64,000 nucleotides of DNA. It comes from Desmodus rotundus (Eukaryota > Chordata > Mammalia > Chiroptera > Phyllostomidae). This document shows, piece after piece, positions 44,635 through 57,600 of this stretch. The DNA lies in the NCBI RefSeq assembly GCF_022682495.2, contig NC_071393.1, positions 117,258,239 through 117,322,238 of the forward strand, written 5' to 3'. How positions within the stretch are numbered: position 1 is the stretch's first letter; each line of letters opens with the position of its first letter. The notes below the pieces were generated by a model. The model was not told the origin of the DNA. It saw only the letters and a program-made list of their open reading frames with translations, and made no database searches. A program made the translations under genes and the position numbers.

Positions 44635-44963
44635 ATAGCCCCTGCCCTGACTGTTCCCTCTGCGTGGAATGTTTTCCCCGAGCTGGTTGGATGGCACAGT
44701 CCCTCCTTTCTTTGAGGCATTCACTCCAATGAGCCCTTATCGAAGGGACCTGTCACAAACAGCAGTAAGTCCCCACACCCAGCACTTCCTTTCCCCCTAC
44801 CCTTATTCTTCAAAGCCTTTCCACCAACTTCACAGTTCATATATCGACCCATGAATTGTTTCTCTTTCTCTCCTGGAAGGAAAGAATCCTGAAGGCAGAG
44901 GCTTTTGTCTTGTGGCTCATGGGCGCATCTTCTCCTCTAGGACATGGCGGGCGCTACTAAATA
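44635..44963 (+). mobile_element. L2 LINE 3' end, interrupted by mariner
   Basis: 'ctgactgttccctctgcgtggaatgttttcccc' through 'cctgaaggcagaggcttttgtcttgtgg' to 'gcgctactaaata'. The L2 tail resumes after the mariner at 45,521 (ATCCTGATTGAATGCATGAG), so the mariner entered a TA inside it. Confidence 0.8.
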
Positions 44964-45370
44964 CTGGGTGGCCCCAAAAGTCCATTTCGCTTTCTCCAAA
45001 AAATAAAAGACACATTTTTCATTTTCACCAATAACTTTATTGGTTTGGATATTTTGAGTATGTCGGCTATCTCTCCCGTGGTATAACGTTGATTGTTCTC
45101 AATTAATGTCTTCATTAGATTGCTCTCAACTACAACTGGTCTACCCAACCGTGGAGCACGGTCTAGTGAGAAATTTCCAGCATGAAACTTCACAAACCAC
45201 TTTTGACATGTTGTATCAGTCACAGCACCTTCTCCACACACTGTCCAAATCTTTTTTTGCATTTCAGTTGCATTTTTACTTTTCTTGAAATAAGAAAGCA
45301 TAATGTGCCAGAAATGTTGTGTATTTTCTTCCATGTTCAATATTAAAATGGCTACACAAAAATTTGCCAT
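44957..45370 (-). pseudogene. Truncated mariner transposase, DNA-binding half
   Basis: An uninterrupted frame of 137 codons. The likely true start is the second Met (about 45,334), giving about 125 residues. From there it holds the mariner N-terminal paired helix-turn-helix region: HIMLSYFKKSKNATEMQKKI, then GEGAVTDTTCQKWFVKFHAG, LDRAPRLGRP and RYTTGEIADILKIS. A full mariner transposase is near 345 residues; the catalytic aspartates are missing here, so it cannot cut DNA. The last residues run through the element end. A protein of this kind could still bind mariner ends, but nothing here shows it is expressed. Confidence 0.85.
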
Positions 45371-45518
45371 TTTAATAAGTTTTTTTAAAAATGCATGCTG
45401 ATATGACAGCTGTCACAATACAATCTAACAAAATTGTTTCAAATGAAGTTAAAGACAACTAAGCACTACCCAAGCCACCTCATGAAAAGAAACCAAATGA
45501 AACTTTTGGCCAACCCAG
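44964..45518 (-). mobile_element. Mariner (Tc1/mariner) deletion derivative
   Basis: The element is flanked by TA at 44,962-44,963 and 45,519-45,520. Its terminal inverted repeats start CTGGGTGGCC at the left and, on the other strand, CTGGGTTGGCC at the right, and stay about 75-80% similar for some 30 bp. At 555 bp it is less than half the usual length near 1.3 kb: the 5' end and N-terminal transposase region are kept, then the sequence jumps to the 3' end, removing the catalytic DD34D domain. Insertion in an L2 tail shows a clean empty-site structure on both sides. Confidence 0.9.
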
Positions 45519-45634
45519 TATATCCTGATTGAATGCATGAGTGTCGGTGCAGGGAGTACCAGCCGCGTACATCCCCAAAGGGGAGAGGACAGCACCAGCG
45601 TAGTGACTAGGCATCCATCTGACGTTGGAGCCCG

Positions 45635-45772
45635 AGGCCTAGTTCTGATCACAGTTATTTCATACCAGCTATGTGACCTTGTGTAATCTCTCTGAGCTTC
45701 GGTTTCCTCATCTCTGTAAGTCAGGACAATAGCACTTAAGCGAAAGGCTAATTTTGAGGATTAATTGGCTGA
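45635..45772 (+). repeat. MIR SINE
   Basis: 'agctatgtgaccttgtgtaatctctctgagcttcggtttcctcatctctgtaag': forward MIR. Confidence 0.88.
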
Positions 45773-45914
45773 TTTTATCAATAAATAATTGAGGTACAAA
45801 TCTCTGTATAATCCACATACACCTAACGATGAGTATATATCATGTAGTGCTATATGCATTCAATGTGGTAAGCACCCACATTCGTCTCAGATGCATTATA
45901 ATTTAGTGATGAAG

Positions 45915-46068
45915 TGCATGGCCCTAGAGACATTCTGCTTGGTTACATACTTACCAGTTGCGTATCTTTGAGCAAGCTACTTAACCTCTCTGTGCCTTAG
46001 TTGTCCACGTTAATATTTAGAACAGTGCCTGGCACCTACCGAGTGCTCAGCGGATGTTAACTGCTACC
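45915..46068 (+). repeat. MIR SINE
   Basis: 'gcaagctacttaacctctctgtgccttagttgtcc' and 'agaacagtgcctggcacctaccgagtgctcagcggatgtta'. Confidence 0.85.
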
Positions 46069-46069
46069 G

Positions 46070-47105
46070 TCCTGCTCTGCGTAATGGCATCACAGTCAAC
46101 CACAGGCTGCATCTATGGGGGCCCGAAGGTTACAATGGAGTAAAGTCTCTGTGAGAAGTAAAGGGATATGTGGTTGAGGAGGAATTTTTTTCTCCGACAA
46201 GGCCAGCATCTGTGGGGCTGGGCAGTAGGCGCCCCGTCACTCAGAGCACCTCAGTGGTGAGTGCGCAGATTATGTTCCAGTCGCTTCAGCGCCCAGGATC
46301 CTGCCCCCGCCCCTGCCCCCCTCCCCGATCTACACATTCAGAGGGTGCCACAGCCTCCCCAGCCCCAGCTGCATGGTCTGCAGAGGACACTGCTGTAAAT
46401 TCTCTGTCGAGGACCTAAGACCCTGTACAAGAACACAGGTCCACAGACGCTACCGTGACACGTATTCCGTGCCGCTGCCATTCTGTGGTAGTGTGGAGCT
46501 GGCCTGTCCTGTGCTCGGGAAACACTTGAGGTCATAATGATGTAAAACAGAGGTATGTTTGATTTCTTCCACAAACTCAATGCCACAGAGGGCCCTTTGT
46601 GCTAGACAGGGTCAATGGAACCAAAATCGAATTTCCAGCATCAAAATATTGAGTCCTCAGTTCTGTGCCCTCTCCATGTTAAGCAGCCTTTTAAAACTTT
46701 TATGATGTCATCACAAATTTCTTTTATCTGACCGCTGCTCCAGCGTGCAATAACCGAAACCACACCCCCATGACAATGTCCTATATTGATCTCTCCATCT
46801 TGATTCCTTGTCCCTACTGATCCTCAGGCTGCCCTCACTCCCTCCTGACAGTCACTATTAGGCAATGTACACCTTGCCCAGCCAGTTTCTCCCCTGTATT
46901 TCCAAGCAATCCAGCCCACATCCCTGTTCATGCAGCAGCACGGACAGCTTCAACGTTCTATTTCTGACCCTGTCCGAAGGAAGCAAGGGGAAGGCTTGTG
47001 GGACTGTGTTTATAAAGTGTCCAGTAGTGTCCAGTCATCCTAGGCCTTCACATGGCCCCCCACTCAGTCACTTAGCAAGAGCAACTTCCAGCCCTGCAAG
47101 TCAAA
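46070..47105. other. Intergenic sequence, nothing recognised
   Basis: Unique DNA with a C-rich patch at 46,300-46,330. No gene seen. Confidence 0.5.
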
Positions 47106-47109
47106 TTCA

Positions 47110-47428
47110 TGGTAAGTTCCCTATATAGATGCACCGTTTAAAAATCTTTTGTGCTGTATTTATACTGTAGCTTTTCTATGTTTAGATATATTTAGATACA
47201 CAGATACCAATTGTGTCGCAAGTGCCTACAGTATTCAGTACAGTAACATGCTGCACAGGTTTGTAATCTATGAGCAATAGGCTGCATTACAGAGCCTAGG
47301 TGTGTAGTGGGCTATGCCATCAAGGTTTGTGTGAGTGCACTCTATGATGTTTGCACAATGATGAAATGGCCTAATGACACACTTCTCAGAACGTGTCTCC
47401 ATCATTAAACAACACATAACTATATTCT
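47110..47428 (-). mobile_element. TcMar-Tigger-type DNA transposon fragment
   Basis: 'ggtgtgtagtgggctatgccatcaaggtttgtgtgagtgcactctatgatgtttgcacaatgatgaaatggcctaatgacacacttctcagaacgtgtctcc' is the terminal region of a Tigger-type family. Truncated at the left. Confidence 0.65.
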
Positions 47429-47659
47429 TTTATCATGTAACTTAATTTTCTATGCATTTCTCAGGCACACTGGCACACTGGTGCTCCAAAAATTCTAATT
47501 TTCCATTCTGGACCCTCCACAAGGTCAGTGTGAGCAGCCCTTTTATTACCCTTCCCCGTTCCCCGCAACGAGGTGCGGCTTTACCAGTCTTGGCCTACCT
47601 GTGCTATCCAGAAGAGTGGTTGCCTACCCAGACGAGGCAAATAGCAGAGAGAAAGCAAA

Positions 47660-47935
47660 AAGAGGGAGGCTCGGTGCAGGAATACTATAGAGGTAGAATC
47701 CACGGGGATTGGCATTTAATTACATGAAGAGGCATAAAGAAGCCGCAGGAACTAAAAATGGCCTTGAAGCTTTTCACCTGGGTGACTTCATGAGGGTGAT
47801 GACATTTCCCAAACACGGAGCAGGGCAAGATTTGACAGGGACTGTGGGAAAAAATAAATTTATTTTTTCCATCTTAAATTGGAGATGCTGGTGGTAAACA
47901 AGTGGAGATGTCTAGCAGAAAGCTGAAAATAAAAG
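47660..47935 (-). mobile_element. L2 LINE body fragment
   Basis: 'ggtagaatccacggggattggcatttaatt', 'gtggtaaacaagtggagatgtctagcag' match reverse L2 coding-region sequence. Confidence 0.55.
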
Positions 47936-47939
47936 CTGG

Positions 47940-48390
47940 GTTTCAAGAAATGTGAGTGCTTTCCGTGCTGAGGGAGGTAACTGACACCAAGGAAGCCGAT
48001 AGGATTTGTGGGGGACAACTTCACTGAAGCAGAAAAGAGGGCTGATGGCTGTGGACACCTGTCCTGTAGGAGTCACAGATTGAGTATGTCCAAAGTGGAA
48101 TGAATCACCTTCCCACAAAACCCGTTTCTCTTCTTGTTTTCTCTAGTTGAGCCAACGGCACCAACTCTCTGTTATTCACTCTGGCTCGGGAGCTCGGTCC
48201 TCTAAGTCTCCCACCTTAATTCTTTTCACAGTAAGTTTCCTCTATAGAAGATTCTGAAAATCCATAAAAATAACAGATCGTAGACATAGTCTTTTATAAT
48301 GGAACTACTCTGTAGTATATCATGCTGGTCATATTCCTATGCAAGTAAAGATTTAATTTTCTTTATACATGATTAGTCATGCTCTACATT
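47940..48390. other. Intergenic sequence, nothing recognised
   Basis: Unique or decayed DNA; no gene seen. Confidence 0.45.
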
Positions 48391-48394
48391 TTTA

Positions 48395-49570
48395 AAGTAA
48401 CAGTTTTATTAAAGCAAAACAGTCAGCAGAAATGTACACAATCAGAAATTGATGATGTCATTAAATATTCTCCCACAATTTCGAAAGGCTCACAGGTACT
48501 CCATCCCACAGATGTACCGTAATTTAGGTAACTCACCACAGTTGTAGGCTCTCTGGCTTTTTTCTAGTCTTCTCACCTCTCCTTCCACAACGCTGCAAAG
48601 ATAAACTTACCTGTTTTTAACATTTTGGTGTCCATTTCCAATTTTTCCTTAGAATAAAACTCCTAAAGACTGAATTTCTGGGTTAACAGTCCTGTGCACT
48701 TTTAAAATAAACTTTTAGTTTTAGAGTTGTTTTAGGTTTGCAGAAATTACGAAGGCACCACAAATCATTGTTATATACCCCATGCTCAGTTTCTCCTATT
48801 ATTAACATCTCTAGCTGTGCAAATTAGTATAGCACATTTGTCACAATTAATGAACCAATAGTGAGATATTATTATTAACTAAAGCCCATACTTTATCCAA
48901 GTTTCTTTACTTTTCACCTAATGTCCTCCTTGCTGTTCTAGTATCCCATTTCTGATACCACATTATATCAACTTGTCATGATGCCCCAGGCGCCTCTCAC
49001 GATGCCCGGGCTGTGACAGTTTCTCAGACTGTCCTTGTCTTTGATGACCTTGATAATTTTGAGGAATATCGCTGAGGCATTCTGTAGAATGTTCCTCAGT
49101 TGGGGCTTGTCTGGTTTCCTTCTTACAGTCAGAGCGGGGCTGTGGGTTTGGGCAGGAAAGAGATAAAAAACCCCTCTCCTCACATCTAGTCCACACACTG
49201 CCAACATGATTTAGCGCTGGAGATATTAACCTTGATCGCCTGGCCGAGGCTGTGCTTCTCCTGCCTCTCTACTGCAAAGTCACTGATTTCCACCCTTTAC
49301 TGTACTCTTCGGAGTTACTGTGCACAGCCCACATTTAAGGAGTCCGGAGTTGCGCTCCGTGATGGAGTATCTACATAAATTATGCGGAATTCTCCTGCAC
49401 TAGAGAGTTAACTGTTCTTCCCGTTCACTGATTTACTCCTATCACTATTCATTACCTTGTATCAGTGTGTACTCACAGATGCTTTTTATTCTTTAGTTAT
49501 AACCCAGTAGTACTTAGCTTGTTTTGTTGCTCAAGGCATGTATATTTTTAATACCCTGAGTTACTCACTG
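48395..49570 (-). mobile_element. Old L1 (L1MC/L1ME-like) 3' end
   Basis: Long reverse match to an old L1 3' UTR: 'aaacttttagttttagagttgttttaggtttgcagaaatt', 'atataccccatgctcagtttctcctattattaacatc', 'caattaatgaaccaatagtgaga', 'gctgtgacagtttctcagactgtccttgtctttgatgacctt', 'ggagtatctacataaattatgcggaattctcctgcac', 'aacccagtagtacttagcttgttttgttgctcaa'. It ends about 150 bp before the GPATCH2L CpG island. Confidence 0.88.
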
Positions 49571-49859
49571 CAAAGCTACCTGCCAAAGCTTGTACCAAGT
49601 CAAACGGTTAATAACATGAGGATCCTCTTCCCTGCAACTTCACACACACTTTATAAGAAAACACGTAGGTCAGTAAGAAAGGGCAAGATCTAAGCTCCTC
49701 CCTAGCGCCCAATTTTCTGAAGAAGATAAGGCCAGGGTGGGGGCGTCCTCCCCCAGATGGGCACCTCACCCACTGCCTTGGCCCCGCCCTAACCGCGGCC
49801 CCTCCTGGACCCAGTCGGGCACCCGAGCATCCCCGTGGCCCCGCCCTACTTGGGGCGGA

Positions 49860-50041
49860 AGTGGGCGCGGTCGCTGGCCGGAAGCGCTGGATCGGGGTGG
49901 GTCGTCTCGCGCAGACAGCTCCTCCCACTCCACCACCGACCCTCCTCCCCGGCCCAGACCGGAAATGAGGTCAGAGAGGGAAACCTCGCCGGCGAGACTC
50001 GGCCCCGAAACGGCGGCTGGTGGAGGTGCCTGTGACAGCTG
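49860..50041 (+). other. GPATCH2L: GPATCH2L exon 1, non-coding (5' limit approximate)
   Basis: The 3' end is set by a donor, CAGCTG|GTGAGG, with GT at 50,042-50,043. The 5' limit is a guess from the ETS-site cluster. An ATG at 49,965 opens a 25-codon upstream ORF which, after splicing to 52,185, meets TGA formed by the last two bases of this exon and the first base of exon 2. Confidence 0.6.
49965..50041 (+). other. Upstream ORF in GPATCH2L leader, exon 1 part
   Basis: ATG with G at -3 (moderate context), 25 codons, then TG at the exon end. Joined to exon 2 (first base A) this gives TGA at the junction. If the first exon begins upstream of 49,965, the ORF would be translated ahead of the main start. 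The frame itself is read directly; its use is inferred. Confidence 0.5.
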
Positions 50042-52857
<2,816 letters not shown>

Positions 52858-53204
52858 TGAGCTTTCTTTTACTTGGTCAGAGATTTTCCTGATTAATTGA
52901 CCCAAAGTACAAATCCACAGTCTTGACGAAATGAACTTCCTTCCAAACCAGCCACTGTGATAATTGACTTTGTAGCTCTCCTTTAACCAATCAGCCAGTG
53001 TTTAGTTTTTAAAGAACATTCATGATTGTATTTCCCTATGCAAGGACGCTATAATGTAATGGAAACACAGTTGTTTCTGAAAATTGTTTAAAACTTGCGC
53101 TCCAAATGCATAACCAGAATTTTATTTTAAAAAGTTTGCTGCTGTTTATGCCACGCAATTCATACATAGGTATTGTTTTTTAGAAGCAGGGTCTCAGCAG
53201 AGGC

Positions 53205-53243
53205 TGGGTGGGGGTGGGGGTGGGGTGTGTGTGTGTGTGTGTA
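53205..53243 (+). repeat. (GGGGGT)n/(GT)n microsatellite
   Basis: GTGGGGGTGGGGGTGGGG followed by about ten GT units. Confidence 0.9.
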
Positions 53244-53764
53244 TTATAAATGTTGGTGCCAGGCACAAAGAGTTTGTAAATATTCCTGGTACTGCTTTTA
53301 CCCGTTAAGAATCATGTCTTTAGATACTTTTGGGCCATAATTCTGTTCTCTGCTGCTTAGAGTTTGACTGTATTGAGTTTACTTTTTATGGCTGTGACGT
53401 TCAAGTGGTCTGAACACATGGCAGGCCTTGAAACTAACAGCGCTGAGGCCTGTCAGTCTTACGTCCAATGTCATCGAGCCAGAAAAGTTTGTCTGTAATG
53501 GGTGCATGTTTATAGTGTCAGTGTGGTTTTAATTTTTACATTTTAGGAACGCTGAAACTCCCCAGCTTGATACTCTAATATTATTAACAATAATAACGTG
53601 TGACTTCTGTTTCCCACCGGGAACGCTGCTGGTGTGTTCGACGGGCAATGCTGTGTGGCGAGGCACTGTTCCATGCCTTGCAGGTATTTGGGATTTCTAC
53701 ATTTCTCCCACCCCTTCTTCGTAGTATCAAACCAGATGCCTCCGTAGCTGTTCCCTTGGTGGGC

Positions 53765-54035
53765 TGAGTGACTGGGGGCCATTGTATTGTATTAATGATA
53801 ACATTAGTTAGCGCTGATGAAGCTCTGTATGCCAGGCACTGTACTGTTGTGCATAACATACATTCCCATGTAATGTTCACTCCCCCGGTGTCTGGCGGTG
53901 CTATTCGGTACTATTTGTGTTTTATAGAAGAGGCAGTGGAGGTTGAGAGTGGTGAGGTAGTTTGCCCAAGGCTGCAGAACTGGAAATCGCACCTGGACCC
54001 AAAGCTCCTGCGTAACCGCTGTGTTTCCTGCCCTT
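53765..54035 (-). repeat. MIR SINE
   Basis: 'tgtatgccaggcactgtactgttgtgcataacatac', 'tttgtgttttatagaagaggcagtggaggttgagag', 'gtttgcccaaggctgcagaactggaaatcgcacctgg'. Reverse MIR. Confidence 0.85.
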
Positions 54036-54346
54036 TGACTTGGCTTTTTCCTTGGCTCTTTTTCTCTCAGCTTCTACCTTCAGGTATATGACCTTTCTCA
54101 GGGCTTTGCTTGTGAAGTTTGTCTGAAGAACAAAGCCAAATCTTGGGAACTCTGAGGTGGGGCTGTGTCAGTACCAGGAAAAGCTTTGTAGGTCTGTATG
54201 CCTGTACCTTTCATGGGTGGTTTTTAATCCAGCCGCACAACTTGGTAGGCTTACAATTTGGTTTTTTAATTTTCCTCTAATGTATATTTCAAGGCCTGTT
54301 TATCCAACTTACATGTGTAATTTTGGATTATAAAGATTTTTTGCCT

Positions 54347-54553
54347 GCCCTGGTTGGTGTGGCTCAGTGGATTGAGTGCCAGCCTGTGAACTGAAAGGTC
54401 ACTGGTTCTATTCCTGGTCAGGGCACATGCCTGGGTTGCGGGCCAGGTCCCCAGTTGGGGTGTGTGAGAGGCAGCCAGTTGATGTTTCTCTCCATCTCTC
54501 CCTCCTTTTCCCTGTCTCTAAAAATAAGTAAAAATAAAATCTTTGAAAAAAAG
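54347..54553 (+). repeat. VES-type SINE, full length
   Basis: Head GCCCTGGTTGGTGTGGCTCA with A- and B-box-like parts (AGTGGATTGAGTGCC; GGTCACTGGTTCTATTCC), then 'ggcacatgcctgggttgcgggccaggtcccc', 'gatgtttctctccatctctccctcc' and an AAAATAAAATCT tail. Flanked by an AAAGATTTTT direct repeat (54,332 and 54,551), the likely target-site duplication. Confidence 0.95.
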
Positions 54554-55076
54554 ATTTTTCCCCCTGATCATGCTATTTTTAATAAAACAAGAAATACTTA
54601 GTCAACTGGTAGCCTTTTACAATGTTGAAACCCTCAATTGAGGTGGTTAAGTTTGTTTCAATATTGAGCATACATACCACATAGTAGTCTGTTGAGAATG
54701 GCGATTTTAAAGATGGTGTTTTGGGATGATAACTTGTGTATATTTCCTCCCAAGGATTTCTTGTTAAACTCTGACACATTTGTGTGTATAAGAGAGACTG
54801 TTAACTCTGTCTCCTGTGAGATAACAGCCCATGCATGGTTCCAGATGTAGAGCCTGTCACCTAGCAGGGAGGCACTTTGGTCTTCCTGGTCCCTTCTTAC
54901 CTGGTCTGTTGCATGTTACAGTCAGGTTGTGATGATACGCATTCTAGCTACCTGAGAGCCTGGATAAAGTGAAGTAGGCAGCGATTCTTATGCAATTTCT
55001 TACTCTTCCCAAATTGAGAAGACCTTGTTTCCCCCTTATCTCCCTGGTCTATGATGTCAAAGTTGTTATTTTTTAA

Positions 55077-55268
55077 GGATTTTATTTATTTTATTATTTT
55101 TAGAGAGGGGAAGGGAAGGAGAAAGAGAGGGAGAGAAACATCAGTGTGTGGTTGCCTCTTGCGTGCCTCCTACTGGGGACCTGGCCCACAACCCAGGCAT
55201 GTGCCCTGATTGGGAGCCCTTTGGTTCATGGGCCAGCACTCAGTCCACTGAGGCACATCAGCCAGGGC
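55077..55268 (-). repeat. VES-type SINE
   Basis: Reverse copy: tail 'gattttatttattttattatttttagag', 'acatcagtgtgtggttgcctcttgcg', 'ggcatgtgccctgattgggagcc', head 'ccactgaggcacatcagccagggc'. Confidence 0.93.
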
Positions 55269-55577
55269 CAGAGTTTTTTCAATAATGGGGATGCCAAAGT
55301 CCTTGCAGCTGGCTAGGAGGAAGTAATGAGTAGAGTAGTAGCGGAAATAGAAAAAGAGAAATTCTTTAGAATCTGAAGATTTAGGAGTCTGAAATTTGTC
55401 TTGATTATGATGATTCATATGTAGTTATAAACAGAAGTGCTTTCTGTTTTTCCCCCTAAACCTATTTTATGGAGAAGAGGGGTAATTCTTACTTATTCTT
55501 TGACTGCACATTGTGTTCAGACTCTCAACAGTGAAGTGGACCTAAAAATCTTCTACCCTCAATTAGTATTACTTTTA

Positions 55578-55757
55578 AAGATTTTATTTATTTATTTTTA
55601 AAGAGAGGGGAAAGAAACATCAATGTGTGGTTGCCTCGTACACTCCCTAATGGGCATCTGGCCCATAACCGAGGTATGTGCCCTGACTGGGAATTGAACC
55701 AGTGACCGTTTGGTTCACAGGCTGGTAGTCAATCCACTGAGCCATACCAGTCAGGGC
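55578..55757 (-). repeat. VES-type SINE
   Basis: Reverse copy: 'gattttatttatttatttttaaagagagggg', 'catcaatgtgtggttgcctcgta', 'tgccctgactgggaattgaaccagtgaccgtttggttcac', head 'ccactgagccataccagtcagggc'. A CTACC(C)TCAATTA repeat on both sides (near 55,553 and 55,758) suggests the target-site duplication. Confidence 0.93.
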
Positions 55758-56739
55758 TACTACCTCAATTATTAAGCACACCTTATAAACAGGAGTAGCA
55801 TTAGAGTGTATTTAAGTAGATAATAGTGTACGATTTGGAAATTATACTGTCATGGTGAGTTGATTCTGTCAAAATTTTCTTAGTTTTTCTGCATTGAAAG
55901 AACTACTTCCAAGAATCTTCTTGGTTACTCTTTTCATAAATTTGTTTGGATGTACCGATTTATTCATAGATCAAAGGGTAGAACTTTACTTTCATCAGTG
56001 GTATTGAGGGTTATCAGAGTGTATATGATCCAACTTGTAAAATTAGTAGGATGAATCGATCATTTACCTTAGCCGAGTCAGTGCATAGAGAGAGTTCTTA
56101 TAAAAAGCATGTATTAGGTGTTTTAGGTTTGAAAACATATGTCTCAATTAGAGATCTTTATTTCTAATTTCCTTAAATTCACTCTTAGTGACATCCAAAC
56201 TGACATAGAGTCTTTTTAATTGTAACCAATAATTTTTTTTTGCTTTTTCTCTTTCTGTTCTTCAATTCTACACAACCAATCCCTCGAGTTCTGAGGAACT
56301 AAGATTGATTATGATGTAATAGTGTTCTTATGCCTGCAGAAAGATCAATGATTATTTTAATAGTTTTCTGTGCATGTGTGTTCCATTCCAAAATGGGTCA
56401 ACTCTTTTGTAAAGTTACTTTCTACTTATCTTTATTCAAATAGCCTATATAGCAGTTATTAATTAGGTGATTCATAGCCTAATTTTGCTCTTTTCTCCAC
56501 TAACACATCATCCGCTTGTTCTCTTTGAATATGGTTTAGCTTCTTTTCTTTCATAAGTGAATTGGTTTGGTGATGGCCTGAGGTTGCAGTCAGGAGCCTT
56601 CCCGTGGTGATGTATTAGAAGCTGATTTTACAGGAAAGAAAATACTCCTTTCTCTTGGAAGGCAAGTGACAGAGATAGAGTGCTAAACCTTCCCCCTCCT
56701 TCTCCAGCCCGAGCTGACCTTCTGCAGCCCCTTGGTGCC

Positions 56740-57060
56740 TCTTGTTTTCTTATTTTTATAGAAAATCAATATCCCTTCTGACACAAACAATAGCTCAGAA
56801 GCAAGAATAAATGGCAGAAAGCTGAGATCTCTGTCTATCACCTCTCACTTTAACTCCCCCAAACTGTTTAATTATGAGCTGGCTTTGCTCCAGGTGTTTG
56901 CAACGGTGAGATTGCTAAATGAGGACCATTTTAACCAAAGATTGGGTGATCAATAACATTCTATAGCAGTAGCTTGTTGGATCAATAGCATTCATTATTT
57001 CATGGTTAAGGTAAGTAGCCTCCTTTGCAAGTGGAGGTCATTAATCAGGGGTTACTGGAG
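56740..57060. promoter_or_regulatory. Candidate conserved intronic element
   Basis: Repeat-free intron segment with GACACAAACAATAGCTC, GCAAGAATAAATGGC, CTGTTTAATTATGAGC, GGGTGATCAATAACATTC and TTGGATCAATAGCATTCATT. SOX- and homeodomain-like cores are closely spaced, with two related GATCAATA motifs 40 bp apart. Prediction only. Confidence 0.38.
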
Positions 57061-57499
57061 CTGTGGAAAAGAATATATGTGGTAGGTTGAGGGTATTTTG
57101 TTTTCTGTTCTGTAAATAGGGGTGTTGACCAATAGTATTTTTACCATTGTTGCAAATGATACTCTTGCATCTGAGAGTATTGAATAGCTAGCATAGTGTG
57201 CTTATATAGATTTAGTCAAATTATGCGAGTACATCGTTAGGAACATTGGCAAAAGACAACTTGGGAGGTGGATTTGATACTATTGTATTTGAGCATCTGT
57301 CTCTTGGAAGAAATGTCAACCTCTTGAAAGAAATGCTGGGATTTTCTGTGTGGCTCCAGAGGAGGGAGGTAAGGGCACATAGATAGTAAGCAGAGAGTTA
57401 AGTGTTACCTCAGTATAACATATAACATTCTAAAAATTAGAACTCTGTAAAAATGCAGTGAATTGTTCCACTGGGTAATGAGTTCTAGGTCCCTGGTGC

Positions 57500-57600
57500 G
57501 ATTCAAGCTTGGTCTTGGTGAGCGCTTACTGTGTTATGGTAAAGTCGGACAGTTTGAACTGAATGGCCTCCGAAGTCCCTGCAACACTGAGTTTCCATAA
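57500..57600. repeat. Possible MIR/L2-like fragment
   Basis: 'gtgagcgcttactgtgttatgg' and 'aactgaatggcctccgaagtccctgcaacactga' resemble old mammal-wide repeat phrases; family uncertain. Confidence 0.35.

Noticed and set aside
54347..54430. Possible tRNA gene in the SINE head
   Set aside because: Has A/B-box-like parts but no cloverleaf with a sensible anticodon stem, and continues as a VES SINE.
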